A DNA stretch of 64,000 nt from an uncultured Ruminococcus sp. (lineage in GTDB: Bacteria; Bacillota; Clostridia; Oscillospirales; Acutalibacteraceae): the NCBI GenBank assembly GCA_902762615.1, contig CACWOX010000009.1, positions 1 through 64,000 of the forward strand, read 5' to 3'. Position numbers and translations under genes: made by a program. Under the pieces are notes generated by a model. The model saw only the letters and a list, made by a program, of their open reading frames with translations. It did not search any database and was not told where the DNA came from. How positions within the stretch are numbered: position 1 is the stretch's first letter; every line of letters begins with the position of its first letter. Below, in pieces: positions 25,577-34,440 of this stretch.

Positions 25577-27559
25577 ATGCTGCGTTTTTTTCATTTCTCT
25601 GATTATTTTTATAAGCCGGAAGGCAAGCGTTCGTCCGCTTCGGAAAAATCCCAAGTCGTGATCGCCCTTGCCGGAAATCCGAATGTCGGCAAAAGCACGG
25701 TATTCAACAGACTGACGGGACTTCATCAGCACACAGGCAACTGGCCCGGCAAAACGGTTGCGACAGCTGAGGGGTTTTTCCGTCACGGCGGCGTGAATTA
25801 CAGGTTAGTGGACATTCCGGGAATGTATTCCTATGAGCCGCATTCGGCGGAGGAAGAGGCGGCTATAGAATTCCTGCTGTCCGGCAGCGCCGACGCGGTC
25901 ATTGTGGTGTGCGACGCGGGCTGTCTTGCTCGCGGAATATCCCTCGTCATGCAGACCGCCGAGCTGACGGACAACATTCTGGTATGCGTCAACCTCACCG
26001 ACGAAGCCGCACGGCGCGGCATTCACGTCGATACACGCAAGCTCTCGCACATGCTGGGAATGCCTGTCGTCGCCACATCTGCCGCCCACGGCAGGGGAAT
26101 GGAAGAGCTTGCCGCCGAAGCCGCCCGACTGTGCGGTCATTCCGGCGCGCGTAAGGCAAAAAAGCCATTCCAATTAAAATACCCCGAGCCAATCGAGCAA
26201 TGTGTTTCTGATCCTGAAAAAAAAGGGCTTGACCGCGACAAAATAATTGCTTCCACCGCATCAAGCAGAATCAGAATGGCAGACGCCGTTTGCAGCGGCT
26301 GCGTGTCCCGTGACAGGGACAATGCGCGTTCGGAGCTTGACAGGCGGCTGGACAGAATATTCACCGGAAGGGTGAGCGGCAGGCTTTGCATGATCATGCT
26401 GCTTGCCTTTGTATTCTGGCTGACCATAACGGGCGCCAACTACCCTTCCGAATGGCTTTCTGCCATGTTCGGACATCTGGAGGGATTTCTGCGCAATTTA
26501 CTGGCAGCCATTCACATCCCACGGATTGTCCAAGGGCTGCTGATCGACGGCGTTTACCGAGTGCTGACCTGGATCATCTCGGTCATGCTGCCGCCGATGG
26601 CGATATTCTTCCCGCTCTTTACGTTGCTGGAGGATGCGGGCTATCTGCCGCGTGTGGCGTTCAATCTGGACAGCTGCCTTCACCGCTGCGGAGCCTGCGG
26701 CAAGCAGGCGCTGACCTCCTGCATGGGCTTCGGCTGCAACGCCGTCGGAGTCACCGGGTGCAGGATCATTGATTCGCCCCGGGAACGTTTGCTGGCGATA
26801 GTGACAAACAGCTTTATTCCCTGCAACGGTCGGTTTCCCATGCTGACGGCGCTGATTTCCATGTTTCTTTTAGGCAGCGTCGCGGCGCCCTTTGACTCGA
26901 TGCTCGGCGCGGCATTATTGACGGGATTGATCTGCCTCGGGCTGCTGGCTTCCTTCGGGGTGTCAAAGCTGCTTTCAATGACGCTGCTCAGGGGCGTGCC
27001 ATCCTCCTTCACGCTGGAGCTGCCGCCTTATCGGAAACCGAGAGTATTAAGCGTGCTTTTTCGCTCGGTATTTGACAGGACCCTTTTTGTGCTGGGACGT
27101 GCGGCAGCAGTTGCCGCGCCTGCGGGGGCTGTGATATGGATAATGGCAAATATTCCTATGGGCAGCGGTACGATTCTATCGGCTGTGTGCCATGCGCTTG
27201 ACCCGGTGGGCAGGTTTTTGGGAATGGACGGCGTGATCCTGACGGCGTTCCTGCTCGGAATGCCTGCCAACGAGATCGTCATTCCTCTGATGATCATGGC
27301 GTACATGGCACAGGGCAGCCTGACGGACTTAAATGACATTTCGGCAATTCGCGATCTTTTTGTGAGCAATGGCTGGACCGCTTCAACTGCCGTTTGCACA
27401 ATGCTGTTTTCACTCATGCACTGGCCGTGCAGCACTACCTGCATTACCATATACAAAGAGACAAAAAGTCTGAAATGGACTATTCTCTCAATAGTCATAC
27501 CAACTGCGGCAGGAGCAATCGTCTGTGCGGGCGCCGCAGCGTTGATGAGGTTTTTTTGA
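25577..27559 (+). CDS. feoB: FeoB ferrous iron transporter (second copy)
   Basis: A 660-residue FeoB without a FeoA domain. G motifs: GNPNVGKST near residue 32, NWPGKTVATAEG, DIPGMYSYEP, NLTDEAARRG. The G domain and its regulatory helices end near residue 250, followed by about eight to ten membrane helices (PRVAFNLDSCLHRCGACGKQALT, LGMPANEIVIP). It is a different subtype from the fused copy at 22023-24371: the switch region and transmembrane cysteines differ. The start overlaps the end region of feoA (6-nt gap), so the two are translated together. The presence of two Feo systems side by side suggests separate conditions or metals. Confidence 0.92.
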   Translation: MLRFFHFSDYFYKPEGKRSSASEKSQVVIALAGNPNVGKSTVFNRLTGLHQHTGNWPGKTVATAEGFFRHGGVNYRLVDIPGMYSYEPHSAEEEAAIEFLLSGSADAVIVVCDAGCLARGISLVMQTAELTDNILVCVNLTDEAARRGIHVDTRKLSHMLGMPVVATSAAHGRGMEELAAEAARLCGHSGARKAKKPFQLKYPEPIEQCVSDPEKKGLDRDKIIASTASSRIRMADAVCSGCVSRDRDNARSELDRRLDRIFTGRVSGRLCMIMLLAFVFWLTITGANYPSEWLSAMFGHLEGFLRNLLAAIHIPRIVQGLLIDGVYRVLTWIISVMLPPMAIFFPLFTLLEDAGYLPRVAFNLDSCLHRCGACGKQALTSCMGFGCNAVGVTGCRIIDSPRERLLAIVTNSFIPCNGRFPMLTALISMFLLGSVAAPFDSMLGAALLTGLICLGLLASFGVSKLLSMTLLRGVPSSFTLELPPYRKPRVLSVLFRSVFDRTLFVLGRAAAVAAPAGAVIWIMANIPMGSGTILSAVCHALDPVGRFLGMDGVILTAFLLGMPANEIVIPLMIMAYMAQGSLTDLNDISAIRDLFVSNGWTASTAVCTMLFSLMHWPCSTTCITIYKETKSLKWTILSIVIPTAAGAIVCAGAAALMRFF

Positions 27560-27624
27560 AGGATACAGGATATGCAGATAATTGGAGTTGAAACCCCATT
27601 TTTTAAATTTTTCTCTCTTTCCCC

Positions 27625-27653
27625 TTGACCTTATTGAAAAATTGTTGTAGAAT
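27625..27653 (+). promoter_or_regulatory. Promoter of the proS leader
   Basis: TTGACC (27625-27630) and TAGAAT (27648-27653), spacer 17 nt. The transcript would begin near 27660, at the foot of the T-box leader. Confidence 0.75.
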
Positions 27654-27659
27654 ATATCG

Positions 27660-27992
27660 GTACATCTGTTAAAAGTAAAAATGCGTTGACGGGAAACACG
27701 CGATTCGTTTCACCGACTACAGAGAGAAGCCGCCTGCTGCAAGGCTTTGTCGGATACCGTATCGTCCCATTCCCGGAGCATCGGAGAGGAATGTCAGCCC
27801 GACTGCGGCAGACAGCAATTTCCGGCGTGCGCCCTGCGTTAAAGGGCTTTCGAGAGCATCACGGATTCATGCAGTGACATAATCCTGATGAATTCGGGTG
27901 GTAACACGGATTTGAGCTAAAACAGGCAGAAATTCGCCCCGAGCCGCTTTGATTGATTAAAAAGATCAAGGCGATTCGGGGTGTTTTATTTT
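27660..27992 (+). promoter_or_regulatory. T-box riboswitch of proS
   Basis: This 330-nt leader contains the T-box core GGGTGGTAACACGG at 27896-27909 (usual form GGGTGGTACCGCGG), a large structured 5' part for stem I (from about 27690, with AGAGAGAAG at 27721-27729) and a terminator at its end. In such leaders uncharged tRNA binding blocks the terminator, here uncharged tRNA-Pro judged by the gene controlled. The specifier codon should be a CCN triplet; CCC or CCG candidates lie around 27765-27775 but I could not fix one by eye. Confidence 0.88.
27935..27992 (+). terminator. T-box terminator
   Basis: GCCCCGA and GCTTTGAT on the left pair with ATCAAGGC and TCGGGGT on the right across an A-rich loop, then TTTTATTTTTT. 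It lies between the T-box core and the proS start. Confidence 0.85.
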
Positions 27993-28024
27993 TTAATTTA
28001 TTTTGCAGGAGGATTTGTAAAAAA

Positions 28025-29746
28025 ATGAAACTTGACAAGCTGGTTGGCGACAGATTCAAAGAAAGACCTGCCGAGTGTTCCATTGACAGCCATGCGCTGA
28101 TGGTTCGCGGCGGCTACATGAAATTCATGGCGAGCGGCATCTATTCCCAGTACATGCCCTTAAAGCGGATACTCCGCAAGATCGAGAACATTATCCGCGA
28201 GGAAATGGACGCAATCGACGGACAGGAGGTTCTCTTCCCCGTGGTAATGCCCGGCAGTCTGTGGGAGGAATCGGGGCGCTACAATTCCATCGCAAGCGAG
28301 CTGCTCCGCTTCAAGGACCGCAACGGCACACCTATGGTGCTCGGCATGACACACGAAGAAGCAGCCGTTCATCTGGTGCGCGATTATGCCACCACCTACA
28401 CCAAATATCCCTTTATGATTTACCAGATTCAGACCAAGTTCCGCGACGAGGCAAGACCGCGCGCCGGCATGATCCGTGTGCGTGAATTCACCATGAAGGA
28501 CGCCTACTCCTTCCACACCTCGCAGGAGGATCTGGAGCAGTACTACGACCGCTGCCACAAGGCCTATGAGCGCATTTTTGCCCGCGCGGGCATTCCCGAG
28601 ACCATCTCGGTCAAATCCGACTCCGGCATGATGGGCGGCAACGTATCGCATGAATTCATGCTGCTTACCCCTGTGGGCGAGGATTCCATCGTGCTCTGCC
28701 GTGACTGCGGCTACAGCGCCAACATGGAGGCAGCCGACTGCATTACCGAGAACACGCCCGACGCGGAGATGAAAGAGCTGGAGCTGGTTCACACCCCCGG
28801 CGCTCACACCATCGAAGACCTCTGCGACTTCCTCAAGACTACTCCCGAAAAGACCTGCAAGGCGGTAGTTTACCAGCACAACAAGGACGACAGCTACATT
28901 GTCATCTTCCTGCGCGGCGACCTCGACGTGAACGAGACAAAGGTCACCAACTTCCTCGGCTGCGACATTCACCCCGCCGTCATCACAGAGGAATGCGGCA
29001 TTGTCGCCGGCTTCATCGGTCCCAAGGGTCTGCCCGAAAACGTCACCGTGCTGTACGACAATTCACTGATCAACCTCACCAACTTCCCCTGCGGCGGCAA
29101 TAAGGTGGATTACCACTACATCAACTTCAACATGGAGCGCGACTTCGGCAAAGTGGAATATCACGATTTTGCAAAGGCTTATGTAGGCGGAATATGCCCG
29201 ATTTGCGGAAAGCATACGCTCGATGTGTCCAGAGGCATCGAGGTGGGCAATATCTTCCAGCTCGGCACCAAGTACACTGAGTCAATGAACATGCAGTATG
29301 TCGACAGCGAAGGCGAAATGCACTACCCGATCATGGGCTGCTACGGCATCGGCGTGGGACGTCTTGCTGCCTCGGTCTGTGAAGCCCATCACGACGATTA
29401 CGGCCCGATCTGGCCCATGTCCATCGCGCCGTGGCAGGTGAATCTCTGCTGCGTTCGCTCCGATGATGAGCAGTGCAAGGCTTTCGCCGACGCACTGTAT
29501 GACGAATTGCAGAAGCGCGGCGTGGAGGTCATTTATGACGACCGCAACGTGCGTCCCGGCGTGATGTTCTCCGACAGCGATCTGCTCGGAATTCCTGTCC
29601 GCGCCGTCGTCAGCCCGCGCAATATGAAGGACAATGCCGTCGAAATCTCCACACGCGACAAGTCGGTGCAGAAGAAGGTTTCCACCGAGACCGCGGCCGA
29701 TGAGATTCAGGCGCTCGTGGATGAACTTCTCGCAAAGTGCCAATAA
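28025..29746 (+). CDS. proS: Prolyl-tRNA synthetase
   Basis: A 573-residue class II synthetase of the bacterial type, which has an editing insertion between motifs 2 and 3 (about residues 220-400). Motif 2 is in TKFRDEARPRAGMIRVREFTMKD in part, motif 3 in YGIGVGRLAAS. The anticodon-binding domain is C-terminal from about 470. ATG 28025 is chosen because AGGAGG lies 12 nt upstream and MKLDKLVGDR matches the family start; the frame remains open upstream into the terminator. Expression is set by the T-box leader. A strong terminator follows. Confidence 0.95.
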   Translation: MKLDKLVGDRFKERPAECSIDSHALMVRGGYMKFMASGIYSQYMPLKRILRKIENIIREEMDAIDGQEVLFPVVMPGSLWEESGRYNSIASELLRFKDRNGTPMVLGMTHEEAAVHLVRDYATTYTKYPFMIYQIQTKFRDEARPRAGMIRVREFTMKDAYSFHTSQEDLEQYYDRCHKAYERIFARAGIPETISVKSDSGMMGGNVSHEFMLLTPVGEDSIVLCRDCGYSANMEAADCITENTPDAEMKELELVHTPGAHTIEDLCDFLKTTPEKTCKAVVYQHNKDDSYIVIFLRGDLDVNETKVTNFLGCDIHPAVITEECGIVAGFIGPKGLPENVTVLYDNSLINLTNFPCGGNKVDYHYINFNMERDFGKVEYHDFAKAYVGGICPICGKHTLDVSRGIEVGNIFQLGTKYTESMNMQYVDSEGEMHYPIMGCYGIGVGRLAASVCEAHHDDYGPIWPMSIAPWQVNLCCVRSDDEQCKAFADALYDELQKRGVEVIYDDRNVRPGVMFSDSDLLGIPVRAVVSPRNMKDNAVEISTRDKSVQKKVSTETAADEIQALVDELLAKCQ

Positions 29747-29768
29747 TGCCGCTTCCATTCTCTGAAAA

Positions 29769-29815
29769 AAAAACGCCCTGCCGTGTCAATGCAAGCGATA
29801 CGGCAGGGCGTTTTG
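29769..29815. terminator. Bidirectional terminator after proS
   Basis: AAACGCCCTGCCGT (29771-29784) pairs with ACGGCAGGGCGTTT, with flanking A and T runs. It serves proS and the convergent flavodoxin gene. Confidence 0.88.
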
Positions 29816-29837
29816 CTGTCTGATTGATTGAAAATAA

Positions 29838-30335
29838 TTACTGCTTCAGCTGTTCGGCGAACTCGGCAAGTTTCTTTTCGTTGTCAGCCGAGAGGGAATT
29901 GCCCCTGTCGGCAAGCGAAACCGTCGTGTCGATCTTCGGCAGCATCGTTTGGAGATCGGCAATACATTTGGTGTTGTCGCCGCTGCCGCTGAGGGTGAAG
30001 ACGGCCGTCACTTTATCGGTGAGATTGTGCTGCTTGGCGTACTTCTTGGCGAAGGTGCGCACGAACGAAGCGCATTTGGCATTCCAGACGGGAGTGCCGA
30101 GAATGATTCTGTCATACTCACTGAGATCAGCGGAAAATTCCTTCAATGCAGGGCAAAGTCCGAATGCGACCTGTCCTCCGCCCTGCATAATCGTACGGAA
30201 GGTAGGCTTTCCCGCCGACCTGATCGGCTTCACCGGCTGAATTTCGCATAGATCAGCCTCAATCAGACCGGCAAGCGTTTCGGCGACCTGCTTCGTATTG
30301 CCGTCGAGTGAATAATAAACGATGATGGTTTTCAT
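29838..30335 (-). CDS. Flavodoxin
   Basis: A 165-residue flavodoxin-like protein. The FMN phosphate loop is YYSLDGNTKQVAE (residues 7-19, S-x-D-G-N-T form), and LGTPVWNAKCA near residue 82 contributes the Trp that stacks on FMN. It is an electron carrier or NADPH-linked reductase component in the cytosol. GGAGG is 9 nt upstream. It lies 28 nt after the GNAT gene and is probably co-transcribed with it. Confidence 0.88.
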   Translation of the reverse strand: MKTIIVYYSLDGNTKQVAETLAGLIEADLCEIQPVKPIRSAGKPTFRTIMQGGGQVAFGLCPALKEFSADLSEYDRIILGTPVWNAKCASFVRTFAKKYAKQHNLTDKVTAVFTLSGSGDNTKCIADLQTMLPKIDTTVSLADRGNSLSADNEKKLAEFAEQLKQ

Positions 30336-30363
30336 ACGATTGTATCCTCCAATTTTTCAAATA

Positions 30364-30798
30364 TTACAGCCATTGGATGAAAGCTGTTTTATCGTTTTGG
30401 TTGTACCCCGCCTGTTCGTAAAACCGCAGTGTGCTTTCCTCCTTTGAGCCGGTCAGCAGCATCATTTTGTAGCAATTCTCACGCCTTGCGATTTCTTTTG
30501 CGTAATTCAAACAGGCAGTGGCAAATCCTCTGCCCCGGAAATCTTTGTCGGCAATCACATTTTCGATAAAGGCATAAGGTCTTTGCCCCCGTGTGAGATT
30601 CGGAATAATGACGCAGACACAGGAGGACACCAGCCGTCCGTTCTCGTCCGCTACAATGATATGATGATTCCTGTCATTCAGTATCGTGTTCCAGATTGCC
30701 GTTACACGTCCGTCTTTTTCGGGAAAAGGATTGTCATGCAGCTGCATATAGAGTTTCATCAATCCATCGAAATCGCTGTCCACCGCTTCTCTGATCAT
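30364..30798 (-). CDS. GNAT-family N-acetyltransferase
   Basis: A 144-residue acetyltransferase. The acetyl-CoA loop is DFRGRGFATACLN, preceded by the family's strand FIENVIADK and followed by LLTGSKEESTLRFYEQAGY. The substrate is unknown. The frame extends upstream to 30888, but ATG 30798 starts the domain directly and has AAAGGTG about 10 nt before it. It is transcribed from a good promoter at 30869-30841, with the flavodoxin gene downstream. Confidence 0.85.
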   Translation of the reverse strand: MIREAVDSDFDGLMKLYMQLHDNPFPEKDGRVTAIWNTILNDRNHHIIVADENGRLVSSCVCVIIPNLTRGQRPYAFIENVIADKDFRGRGFATACLNYAKEIARRENCYKMMLLTGSKEESTLRFYEQAGYNQNDKTAFIQWL

Positions 30799-30840
30799 CG
30801 CTTCATCACACCTTTTGCCGCAAAAATCCCTTCCTCCACT

Positions 30841-30869
30841 ATTGTACATCGCAAACGGTAAAAAGTCAA
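30841..30869 (-). promoter_or_regulatory. Promoter of the GNAT-flavodoxin unit
   Basis: Minus strand TTGACT (30869-30864) and TACAAT (30846-30841), spacer 17 nt. Confidence 0.75.
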
Positions 30870-30875
30870 ACGAAA

Positions 30876-30921
30876 AACAAAAAGCCACGTTCGCGGGTAT
30901 CTTTACACCTTTGAACGTGGC
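30876..30921 (-). terminator. Terminator of the transketolase operon
   Basis: GCCACGTTC (30884-30892) pairs with GAACGTGGC (30913-30921). On the minus strand the stem is followed by TTTTTGTTTTT. Confidence 0.85.
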
Positions 30922-30946
30922 TTGAAATCAAAATGACTTGGATCAA

Positions 30947-31894
30947 TTACTTCTTAAGAGCGACAGCCTTCTTGGCAGTTTCAACAATATTAGCTGCACT
31001 CAGACCGAAGATGTCAAGCAGCTCCACGGCGGGACCGCTCTTGCCGAATTTGTCGTTGACGCCTACGCGAAGCACCGGAACGGGATTCTCTTCGCAGACG
31101 ACCTCGCAGACCGCGCTGCCCAGACCGCCGATAATGCTGTGTTCCTCGGCGGTGACAATGGCGCCTGTCTTTGCCGCGCTGTCGAGCACAAGCTCCCTGT
31201 CAATCGGCTTGACGGTAGCCATATTGACAATGCGGGCGCTAATGCCCTCGGCGGCAAGCTGCTTGCCCGCCTCGATGGCTTTTTCAACCATCAGGCCGTT
31301 GGCAATGATCGTCACGTCGGTGCCTTCGCTGAGCACAACGCCCTTGCCGATCTCGAATTTATAATCGCTGCCGAACACGACCGGCACAGCCAGTCTGCCG
31401 AAGCGCAGATAGCAGGGGCCGTACATCTCGGCAACCGCTCTGGTGGCAAGTCTGGCCTCGGTGTCGTCAGCCGGAACGATGACGGTCATGTTGGGAATGG
31501 TGCGCATGAGGGAAATATCCTCGCAGCACTGATGGCTTGCGCCGTCCTCACCGACAGAAATGCCGCCGTGCGTCGCGCCGATCTTGACATTCAGCTTGGG
31601 ATAGGCGATGGAATTGCGGATCTGCTCAAAGGCACGTCCCGAAGCGAACATCGCAAAGGAGCTGGCAAACACGATGTTGCCACACGCAGCCATACCGGCG
31701 GCAATGCTCATCATGTTCTGCTCGGCTATGCCGCAGTCAAAGAATTTTTCGGGGTGAGCCTTCTTGACCTTTGAAGTCTTGGTAGCGCCCGCAAGGTCTG
31801 CGTCGAACACATACAGGTTCGGAATTTCGCCTGCCAGCTCGACCAGTGTATCGGAATAACCCTCGCGGGTTGCAATCTTTTTAACGTCTGCCAT
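30947..31894 (-). CDS. Transketolase, C-terminal subunit
   Basis: A 315-residue subunit carrying the pyrimidine-binding and C-terminal domains. The TPP-activating Glu is in CGIAEQNMMSIAAGMA near residue 57; THGGISVGEDGASHQ and LVEKAIEAGKQLAAEG are family segments. It works with the N-terminal subunit encoded 17 nt upstream to transfer C2 units in the non-oxidative pentose phosphate pathway. The two-gene form is common in clostridia and archaea. The possibility that it uses a related substrate cannot be excluded. Confidence 0.92.
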   Translation of the reverse strand: MADVKKIATREGYSDTLVELAGEIPNLYVFDADLAGATKTSKVKKAHPEKFFDCGIAEQNMMSIAAGMAACGNIVFASSFAMFASGRAFEQIRNSIAYPKLNVKIGATHGGISVGEDGASHQCCEDISLMRTIPNMTVIVPADDTEARLATRAVAEMYGPCYLRFGRLAVPVVFGSDYKFEIGKGVVLSEGTDVTIIANGLMVEKAIEAGKQLAAEGISARIVNMATVKPIDRELVLDSAAKTGAIVTAEEHSIIGGLGSAVCEVVCEENPVPVLRVGVNDKFGKSGPAVELLDIFGLSAANIVETAKKAVALKK

Positions 31895-31911
31895 AATTAT
31901 TTCCCTCCCGA

Positions 31912-32763
31912 TTATTCAGCCTGCGCGGAAAGCGCTTCATACTGAGCCTTCAGCTCGTTCATGGCGTTCTCGTACTGCTCCGCGTTGGGTGCGACGCCGT
32001 GCCAGCCGACCTGATTTTCCATGAAGGAAACGCCCTTGCCCTTGACGGTGTGCATGATGACCGCGGTGGGCTTGTCCTTGACGCTCTTTGCCTGTGCTAT
32101 CGCGTCCTCGATCTGATCGAAGTCGTGACCGTCGATTTCCACGGTGTTCCAGCCGAAAGCCGCAAACTTTTCGGGAATCGGATAGGGGGAATTGACCTCG
32201 TCCATTGTGCCGTCTATCTGGAGGTTGTTGTTGTCAATGAATATCGTGAGGTTGTCGAGCTTCTTGTGGGCGGCAAACATGGCAGCCTCCCAGACCTGTC
32301 CCTCCTGAATCTCGCCGTCGCCCAGCACGGAATATACTCTGTAATCCTTGCCGGCTACCTTGCCCGCGAGAGCCATGCCAACGGCGCAGGAAACGCCCTG
32401 ACCGAGCGAGCCTGTGGACATGTCCACGCCGGGAACGCCCTTCATGTCGGGGTGACCCTGGAGGAAGCTCGAAGGCTTGCGGAGGTTTTTGATCTCATCT
32501 TCCGGGAAAAAGCCCTTTACTGCCAGCGCACCGTAAAGCGCGGGAGCGGCATGTCCCTTAGACAGCACGAAGCGGTCTCTGTCCTCCCACTGGGGGTTGG
32601 AAGGATCGACCCTCATCTCTTTGAAGTAAAGGTATGTAATTACGTCAGCCGCAGAGAGAGAGCCGCCCGGGTGACCGCTCTTGGCGTTGAACGTACCCTC
32701 AATAATATGCTGTCTCACCCTACAGGCTTTCAAGGAAAGCTGCTTTTTCTCGCTGAAATCCAT
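31912..32763 (-). CDS. Transketolase, N-terminal subunit
   Basis: A 283-residue TPP-binding subunit. The TPP motif runs from GDGEIQEGQVWEA to NNLQIDG (about residues 148-185); SGHPGGSLSAADVITYL near residue 28 is typical of transketolase. GGAGG is 9 nt before the ATG. It is the first gene of the two-gene transketolase operon. Its leader has a GCG-containing inverted repeat (ACAGCGT/ACGCTGT at 32797-32822). Confidence 0.92.
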   Translation of the reverse strand: MDFSEKKQLSLKACRVRQHIIEGTFNAKSGHPGGSLSAADVITYLYFKEMRVDPSNPQWEDRDRFVLSKGHAAPALYGALAVKGFFPEDEIKNLRKPSSFLQGHPDMKGVPGVDMSTGSLGQGVSCAVGMALAGKVAGKDYRVYSVLGDGEIQEGQVWEAAMFAAHKKLDNLTIFIDNNNLQIDGTMDEVNSPYPIPEKFAAFGWNTVEIDGHDFDQIEDAIAQAKSVKDKPTAVIMHTVKGKGVSFMENQVGWHGVAPNAEQYENAMNELKAQYEALSAQAE

Positions 32764-32843
32764 TTGTGTGCCTCCTAAATTTTTATGTATAACCCAACAG
32801 CGTCATTTGACAACAACGCTGTAAATTAGCAAGTCCAATGTAT

Positions 32844-32872
32844 ATAATCACTCATTTCAAGCGATTTGTCAA
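32844..32872 (-). promoter_or_regulatory. Promoter of the transketolase operon
   Basis: Minus strand TTGACA (32872-32867) and GATTAT (32849-32844), spacer 17 nt. A 7-bp inverted repeat, ACAGCGT/ACGCTGT, lies downstream in the leader at 32797-32822 and could be an operator or RNA hairpin. Confidence 0.6.
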
Positions 32873-32888
32873 GCACATTCGGCATGAT

Positions 32889-32925
32889 TTAAGCCGCCGG
32901 AGATGAAAATCTACAACGGCGGCAA
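32889..32925 (-). terminator. Stem-loop after the pseudouridine synthase gene
   Basis: GCCGCCG (32893-32899) pairs with CGGCGGC (32917-32923). The T-tract on the minus strand is weak (CTTAAATC), so terminator function is only probable. Confidence 0.5.
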
Positions 32926-32928
32926 ATT

Positions 32929-33864
32929 TTATTGAACACTTTGATTTAATTTATGCAAAACATCATTGAAATAATCGGGCAATTCACTTGTGAGATAAAT
33001 GCTTCTGCCGTCTCTCGGGTGAATAAATCCTATCTCGCGCGCGTGAAGGCATTGTCCCTCACAGCAGGCGAATTGCTGCCTTGCGCCGCCGTAAACAGGG
33101 TCGCAGACGACGGGATGTCCTATATAAGCCATATGCACCCTGATCTGATGGGTTCTGCCGGTTTCCAGCGTCAGCCTCACATGGGTGTACGTTCCCATGG
33201 AACCGCTGTATCTGCCCAGCACGTCGTAATGGGTGACGGCTTCGCGGCTGTTCTTGTCGGTGACTGCCATCTTCTTGCGGTCGGTGGGGTGTCTGCCTAT
33301 GGGGGCATTCACCGTGCCGCTGTCCTCCCGCAGATTGCCCACGACCACGGCTTCATAACGCCTTGTAAAGCTGTGCTCCTTGATCTGCTCGGTGAGCGAT
33401 TTGTGGGCAAAGTCGTTCTTGGCGACGATCAGCAGTCCGCTGGTCATCATGTCGATGCGGTGGACGATGCCGGGACGCTCCACGCCGTTGATGCCCGAGA
33501 GAGAATCGCCGCAGTGATACAGCAGCGCGTTCACCAGCGTGCCGCTGTAATGCCCTGCTGCCGGGTGAACCACCATTCCTTTGGGCTTGTTGACCACCAG
33601 AAGGTCGTCGTCCTCATAGGGGATTTCGAGCGGAATGTTCTCCGGCTCGATGTCCGGCTTGACATTTTCGGGCATTTCCACCGTGATTTCATCGCCGGCG
33701 GAGACCTTGGTCTTTTTGTCGGCAGGCTGACCGTTGACAGTGACAAGTCCCTGCTCGATCAGCTTTTGAAGGTAGGAACGCGAAGCCTCGGGTATCAATA
33801 CGGCGAGTGTTTTATCCAAACGCCCGCCGTCATTTTCCGTTATTGTTTTTATCATTTCCGCCAT
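32929..33864 (-). CDS. RluA-family 23S rRNA pseudouridine synthase
   Basis: A 311-residue enzyme with an N-terminal S4 RNA-binding domain (about residues 14-75) and a pseudouridine synthase domain. The catalytic Asp is in IVHRIDMMTSGLL (HRLD-type motif near residue 137). In Bacillus the homolog next to lspA is YlyB; RluD-like targets in helix 69 of 23S rRNA are plausible but not proven here. It starts 3 nt after lspA and ends the long minus-strand run that begins at mutS. Confidence 0.92.
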   Translation of the reverse strand: MAEMIKTITENDGGRLDKTLAVLIPEASRSYLQKLIEQGLVTVNGQPADKKTKVSAGDEITVEMPENVKPDIEPENIPLEIPYEDDDLLVVNKPKGMVVHPAAGHYSGTLVNALLYHCGDSLSGINGVERPGIVHRIDMMTSGLLIVAKNDFAHKSLTEQIKEHSFTRRYEAVVVGNLREDSGTVNAPIGRHPTDRKKMAVTDKNSREAVTHYDVLGRYSGSMGTYTHVRLTLETGRTHQIRVHMAYIGHPVVCDPVYGGARQQFACCEGQCLHAREIGFIHPRDGRSIYLTSELPDYFNDVLHKLNQSVQ

Positions 33865-33867
33865 AGC

Positions 33868-34428
33868 TTACTTTTCGTTCTGACTGCCGGAAGGCTCTGA
33901 TTCCGATGCCGCGTCAGCCGCGCCGTCTGCTTCACCGTCCGCAGCGGAAGCGGGCTTTAAGCCGAACTTCTTTTCGTCAAGGAAGAAAAGCACGTAGATC
34001 GCCATTATCACGGCTCCCACGGTAACGCAGCAGTCGGCAAAATTGAACACCGCGAAGTCGAAAAGAGGACTCACATCAATGAAATCCACCACATAGCCCA
34101 TCGCAAGGCGGTCGATCATGTTGCCGATGCCGCCGGCGACAATCAGCACGGCGGAAATTCTGCCCGTAATGTGCTCGATGTATCCCCTGACCCACAGCCA
34201 GCAGATGCCGATAATGATTGCGGTGGTCATCACGAGGAAGATCCAGCGCTGATTGGAGAGCATTCCAAAGGCAGCGCCTTTGTTCTGCACATAGGTGAAG
34301 TCGAGCAGACCGCCGATGATGTGCTTTGACTCGCCGAGCCTGAAATGGGACGAAATGAGAATCTTGGTGATCTGGTCAGCAGCCACCAGCAATGCGACGG
34401 CTGCCAACGCGATTAATGTTGTTATCAT
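33868..34428 (-). CDS. lspA: Lipoprotein signal peptidase (signal peptidase II)
   Basis: A 186-residue inner membrane aspartyl protease with four helices. The catalytic Asp residues are in GNMIDRLAMGYVVDFID (near residue 118) and FAVFNFADCC (near residue 138). It removes signal peptides from lipidated precursors such as the serpin and DUF4358 lipoproteins in this window. The C-terminal 35 residues are an unusual Ala/Asp/Glu-rich tail beyond the normal end. It lies between ileS (12 nt) and the pseudouridine synthase gene, the classic Firmicutes order. Confidence 0.94.
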   Translation of the reverse strand: MITTLIALAAVALLVAADQITKILISSHFRLGESKHIIGGLLDFTYVQNKGAAFGMLSNQRWIFLVMTTAIIIGICWLWVRGYIEHITGRISAVLIVAGGIGNMIDRLAMGYVVDFIDVSPLFDFAVFNFADCCVTVGAVIMAIYVLFFLDEKKFGLKPASAADGEADGAADAASESEPSGSQNEK

Positions 34429-34440
34429 CAGATCAAATCC

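Noticed and set aside
27686-27877. A 63-residue open frame in the proS leader
   Set aside because: It lies inside the T-box structure and has no ribosome binding site.
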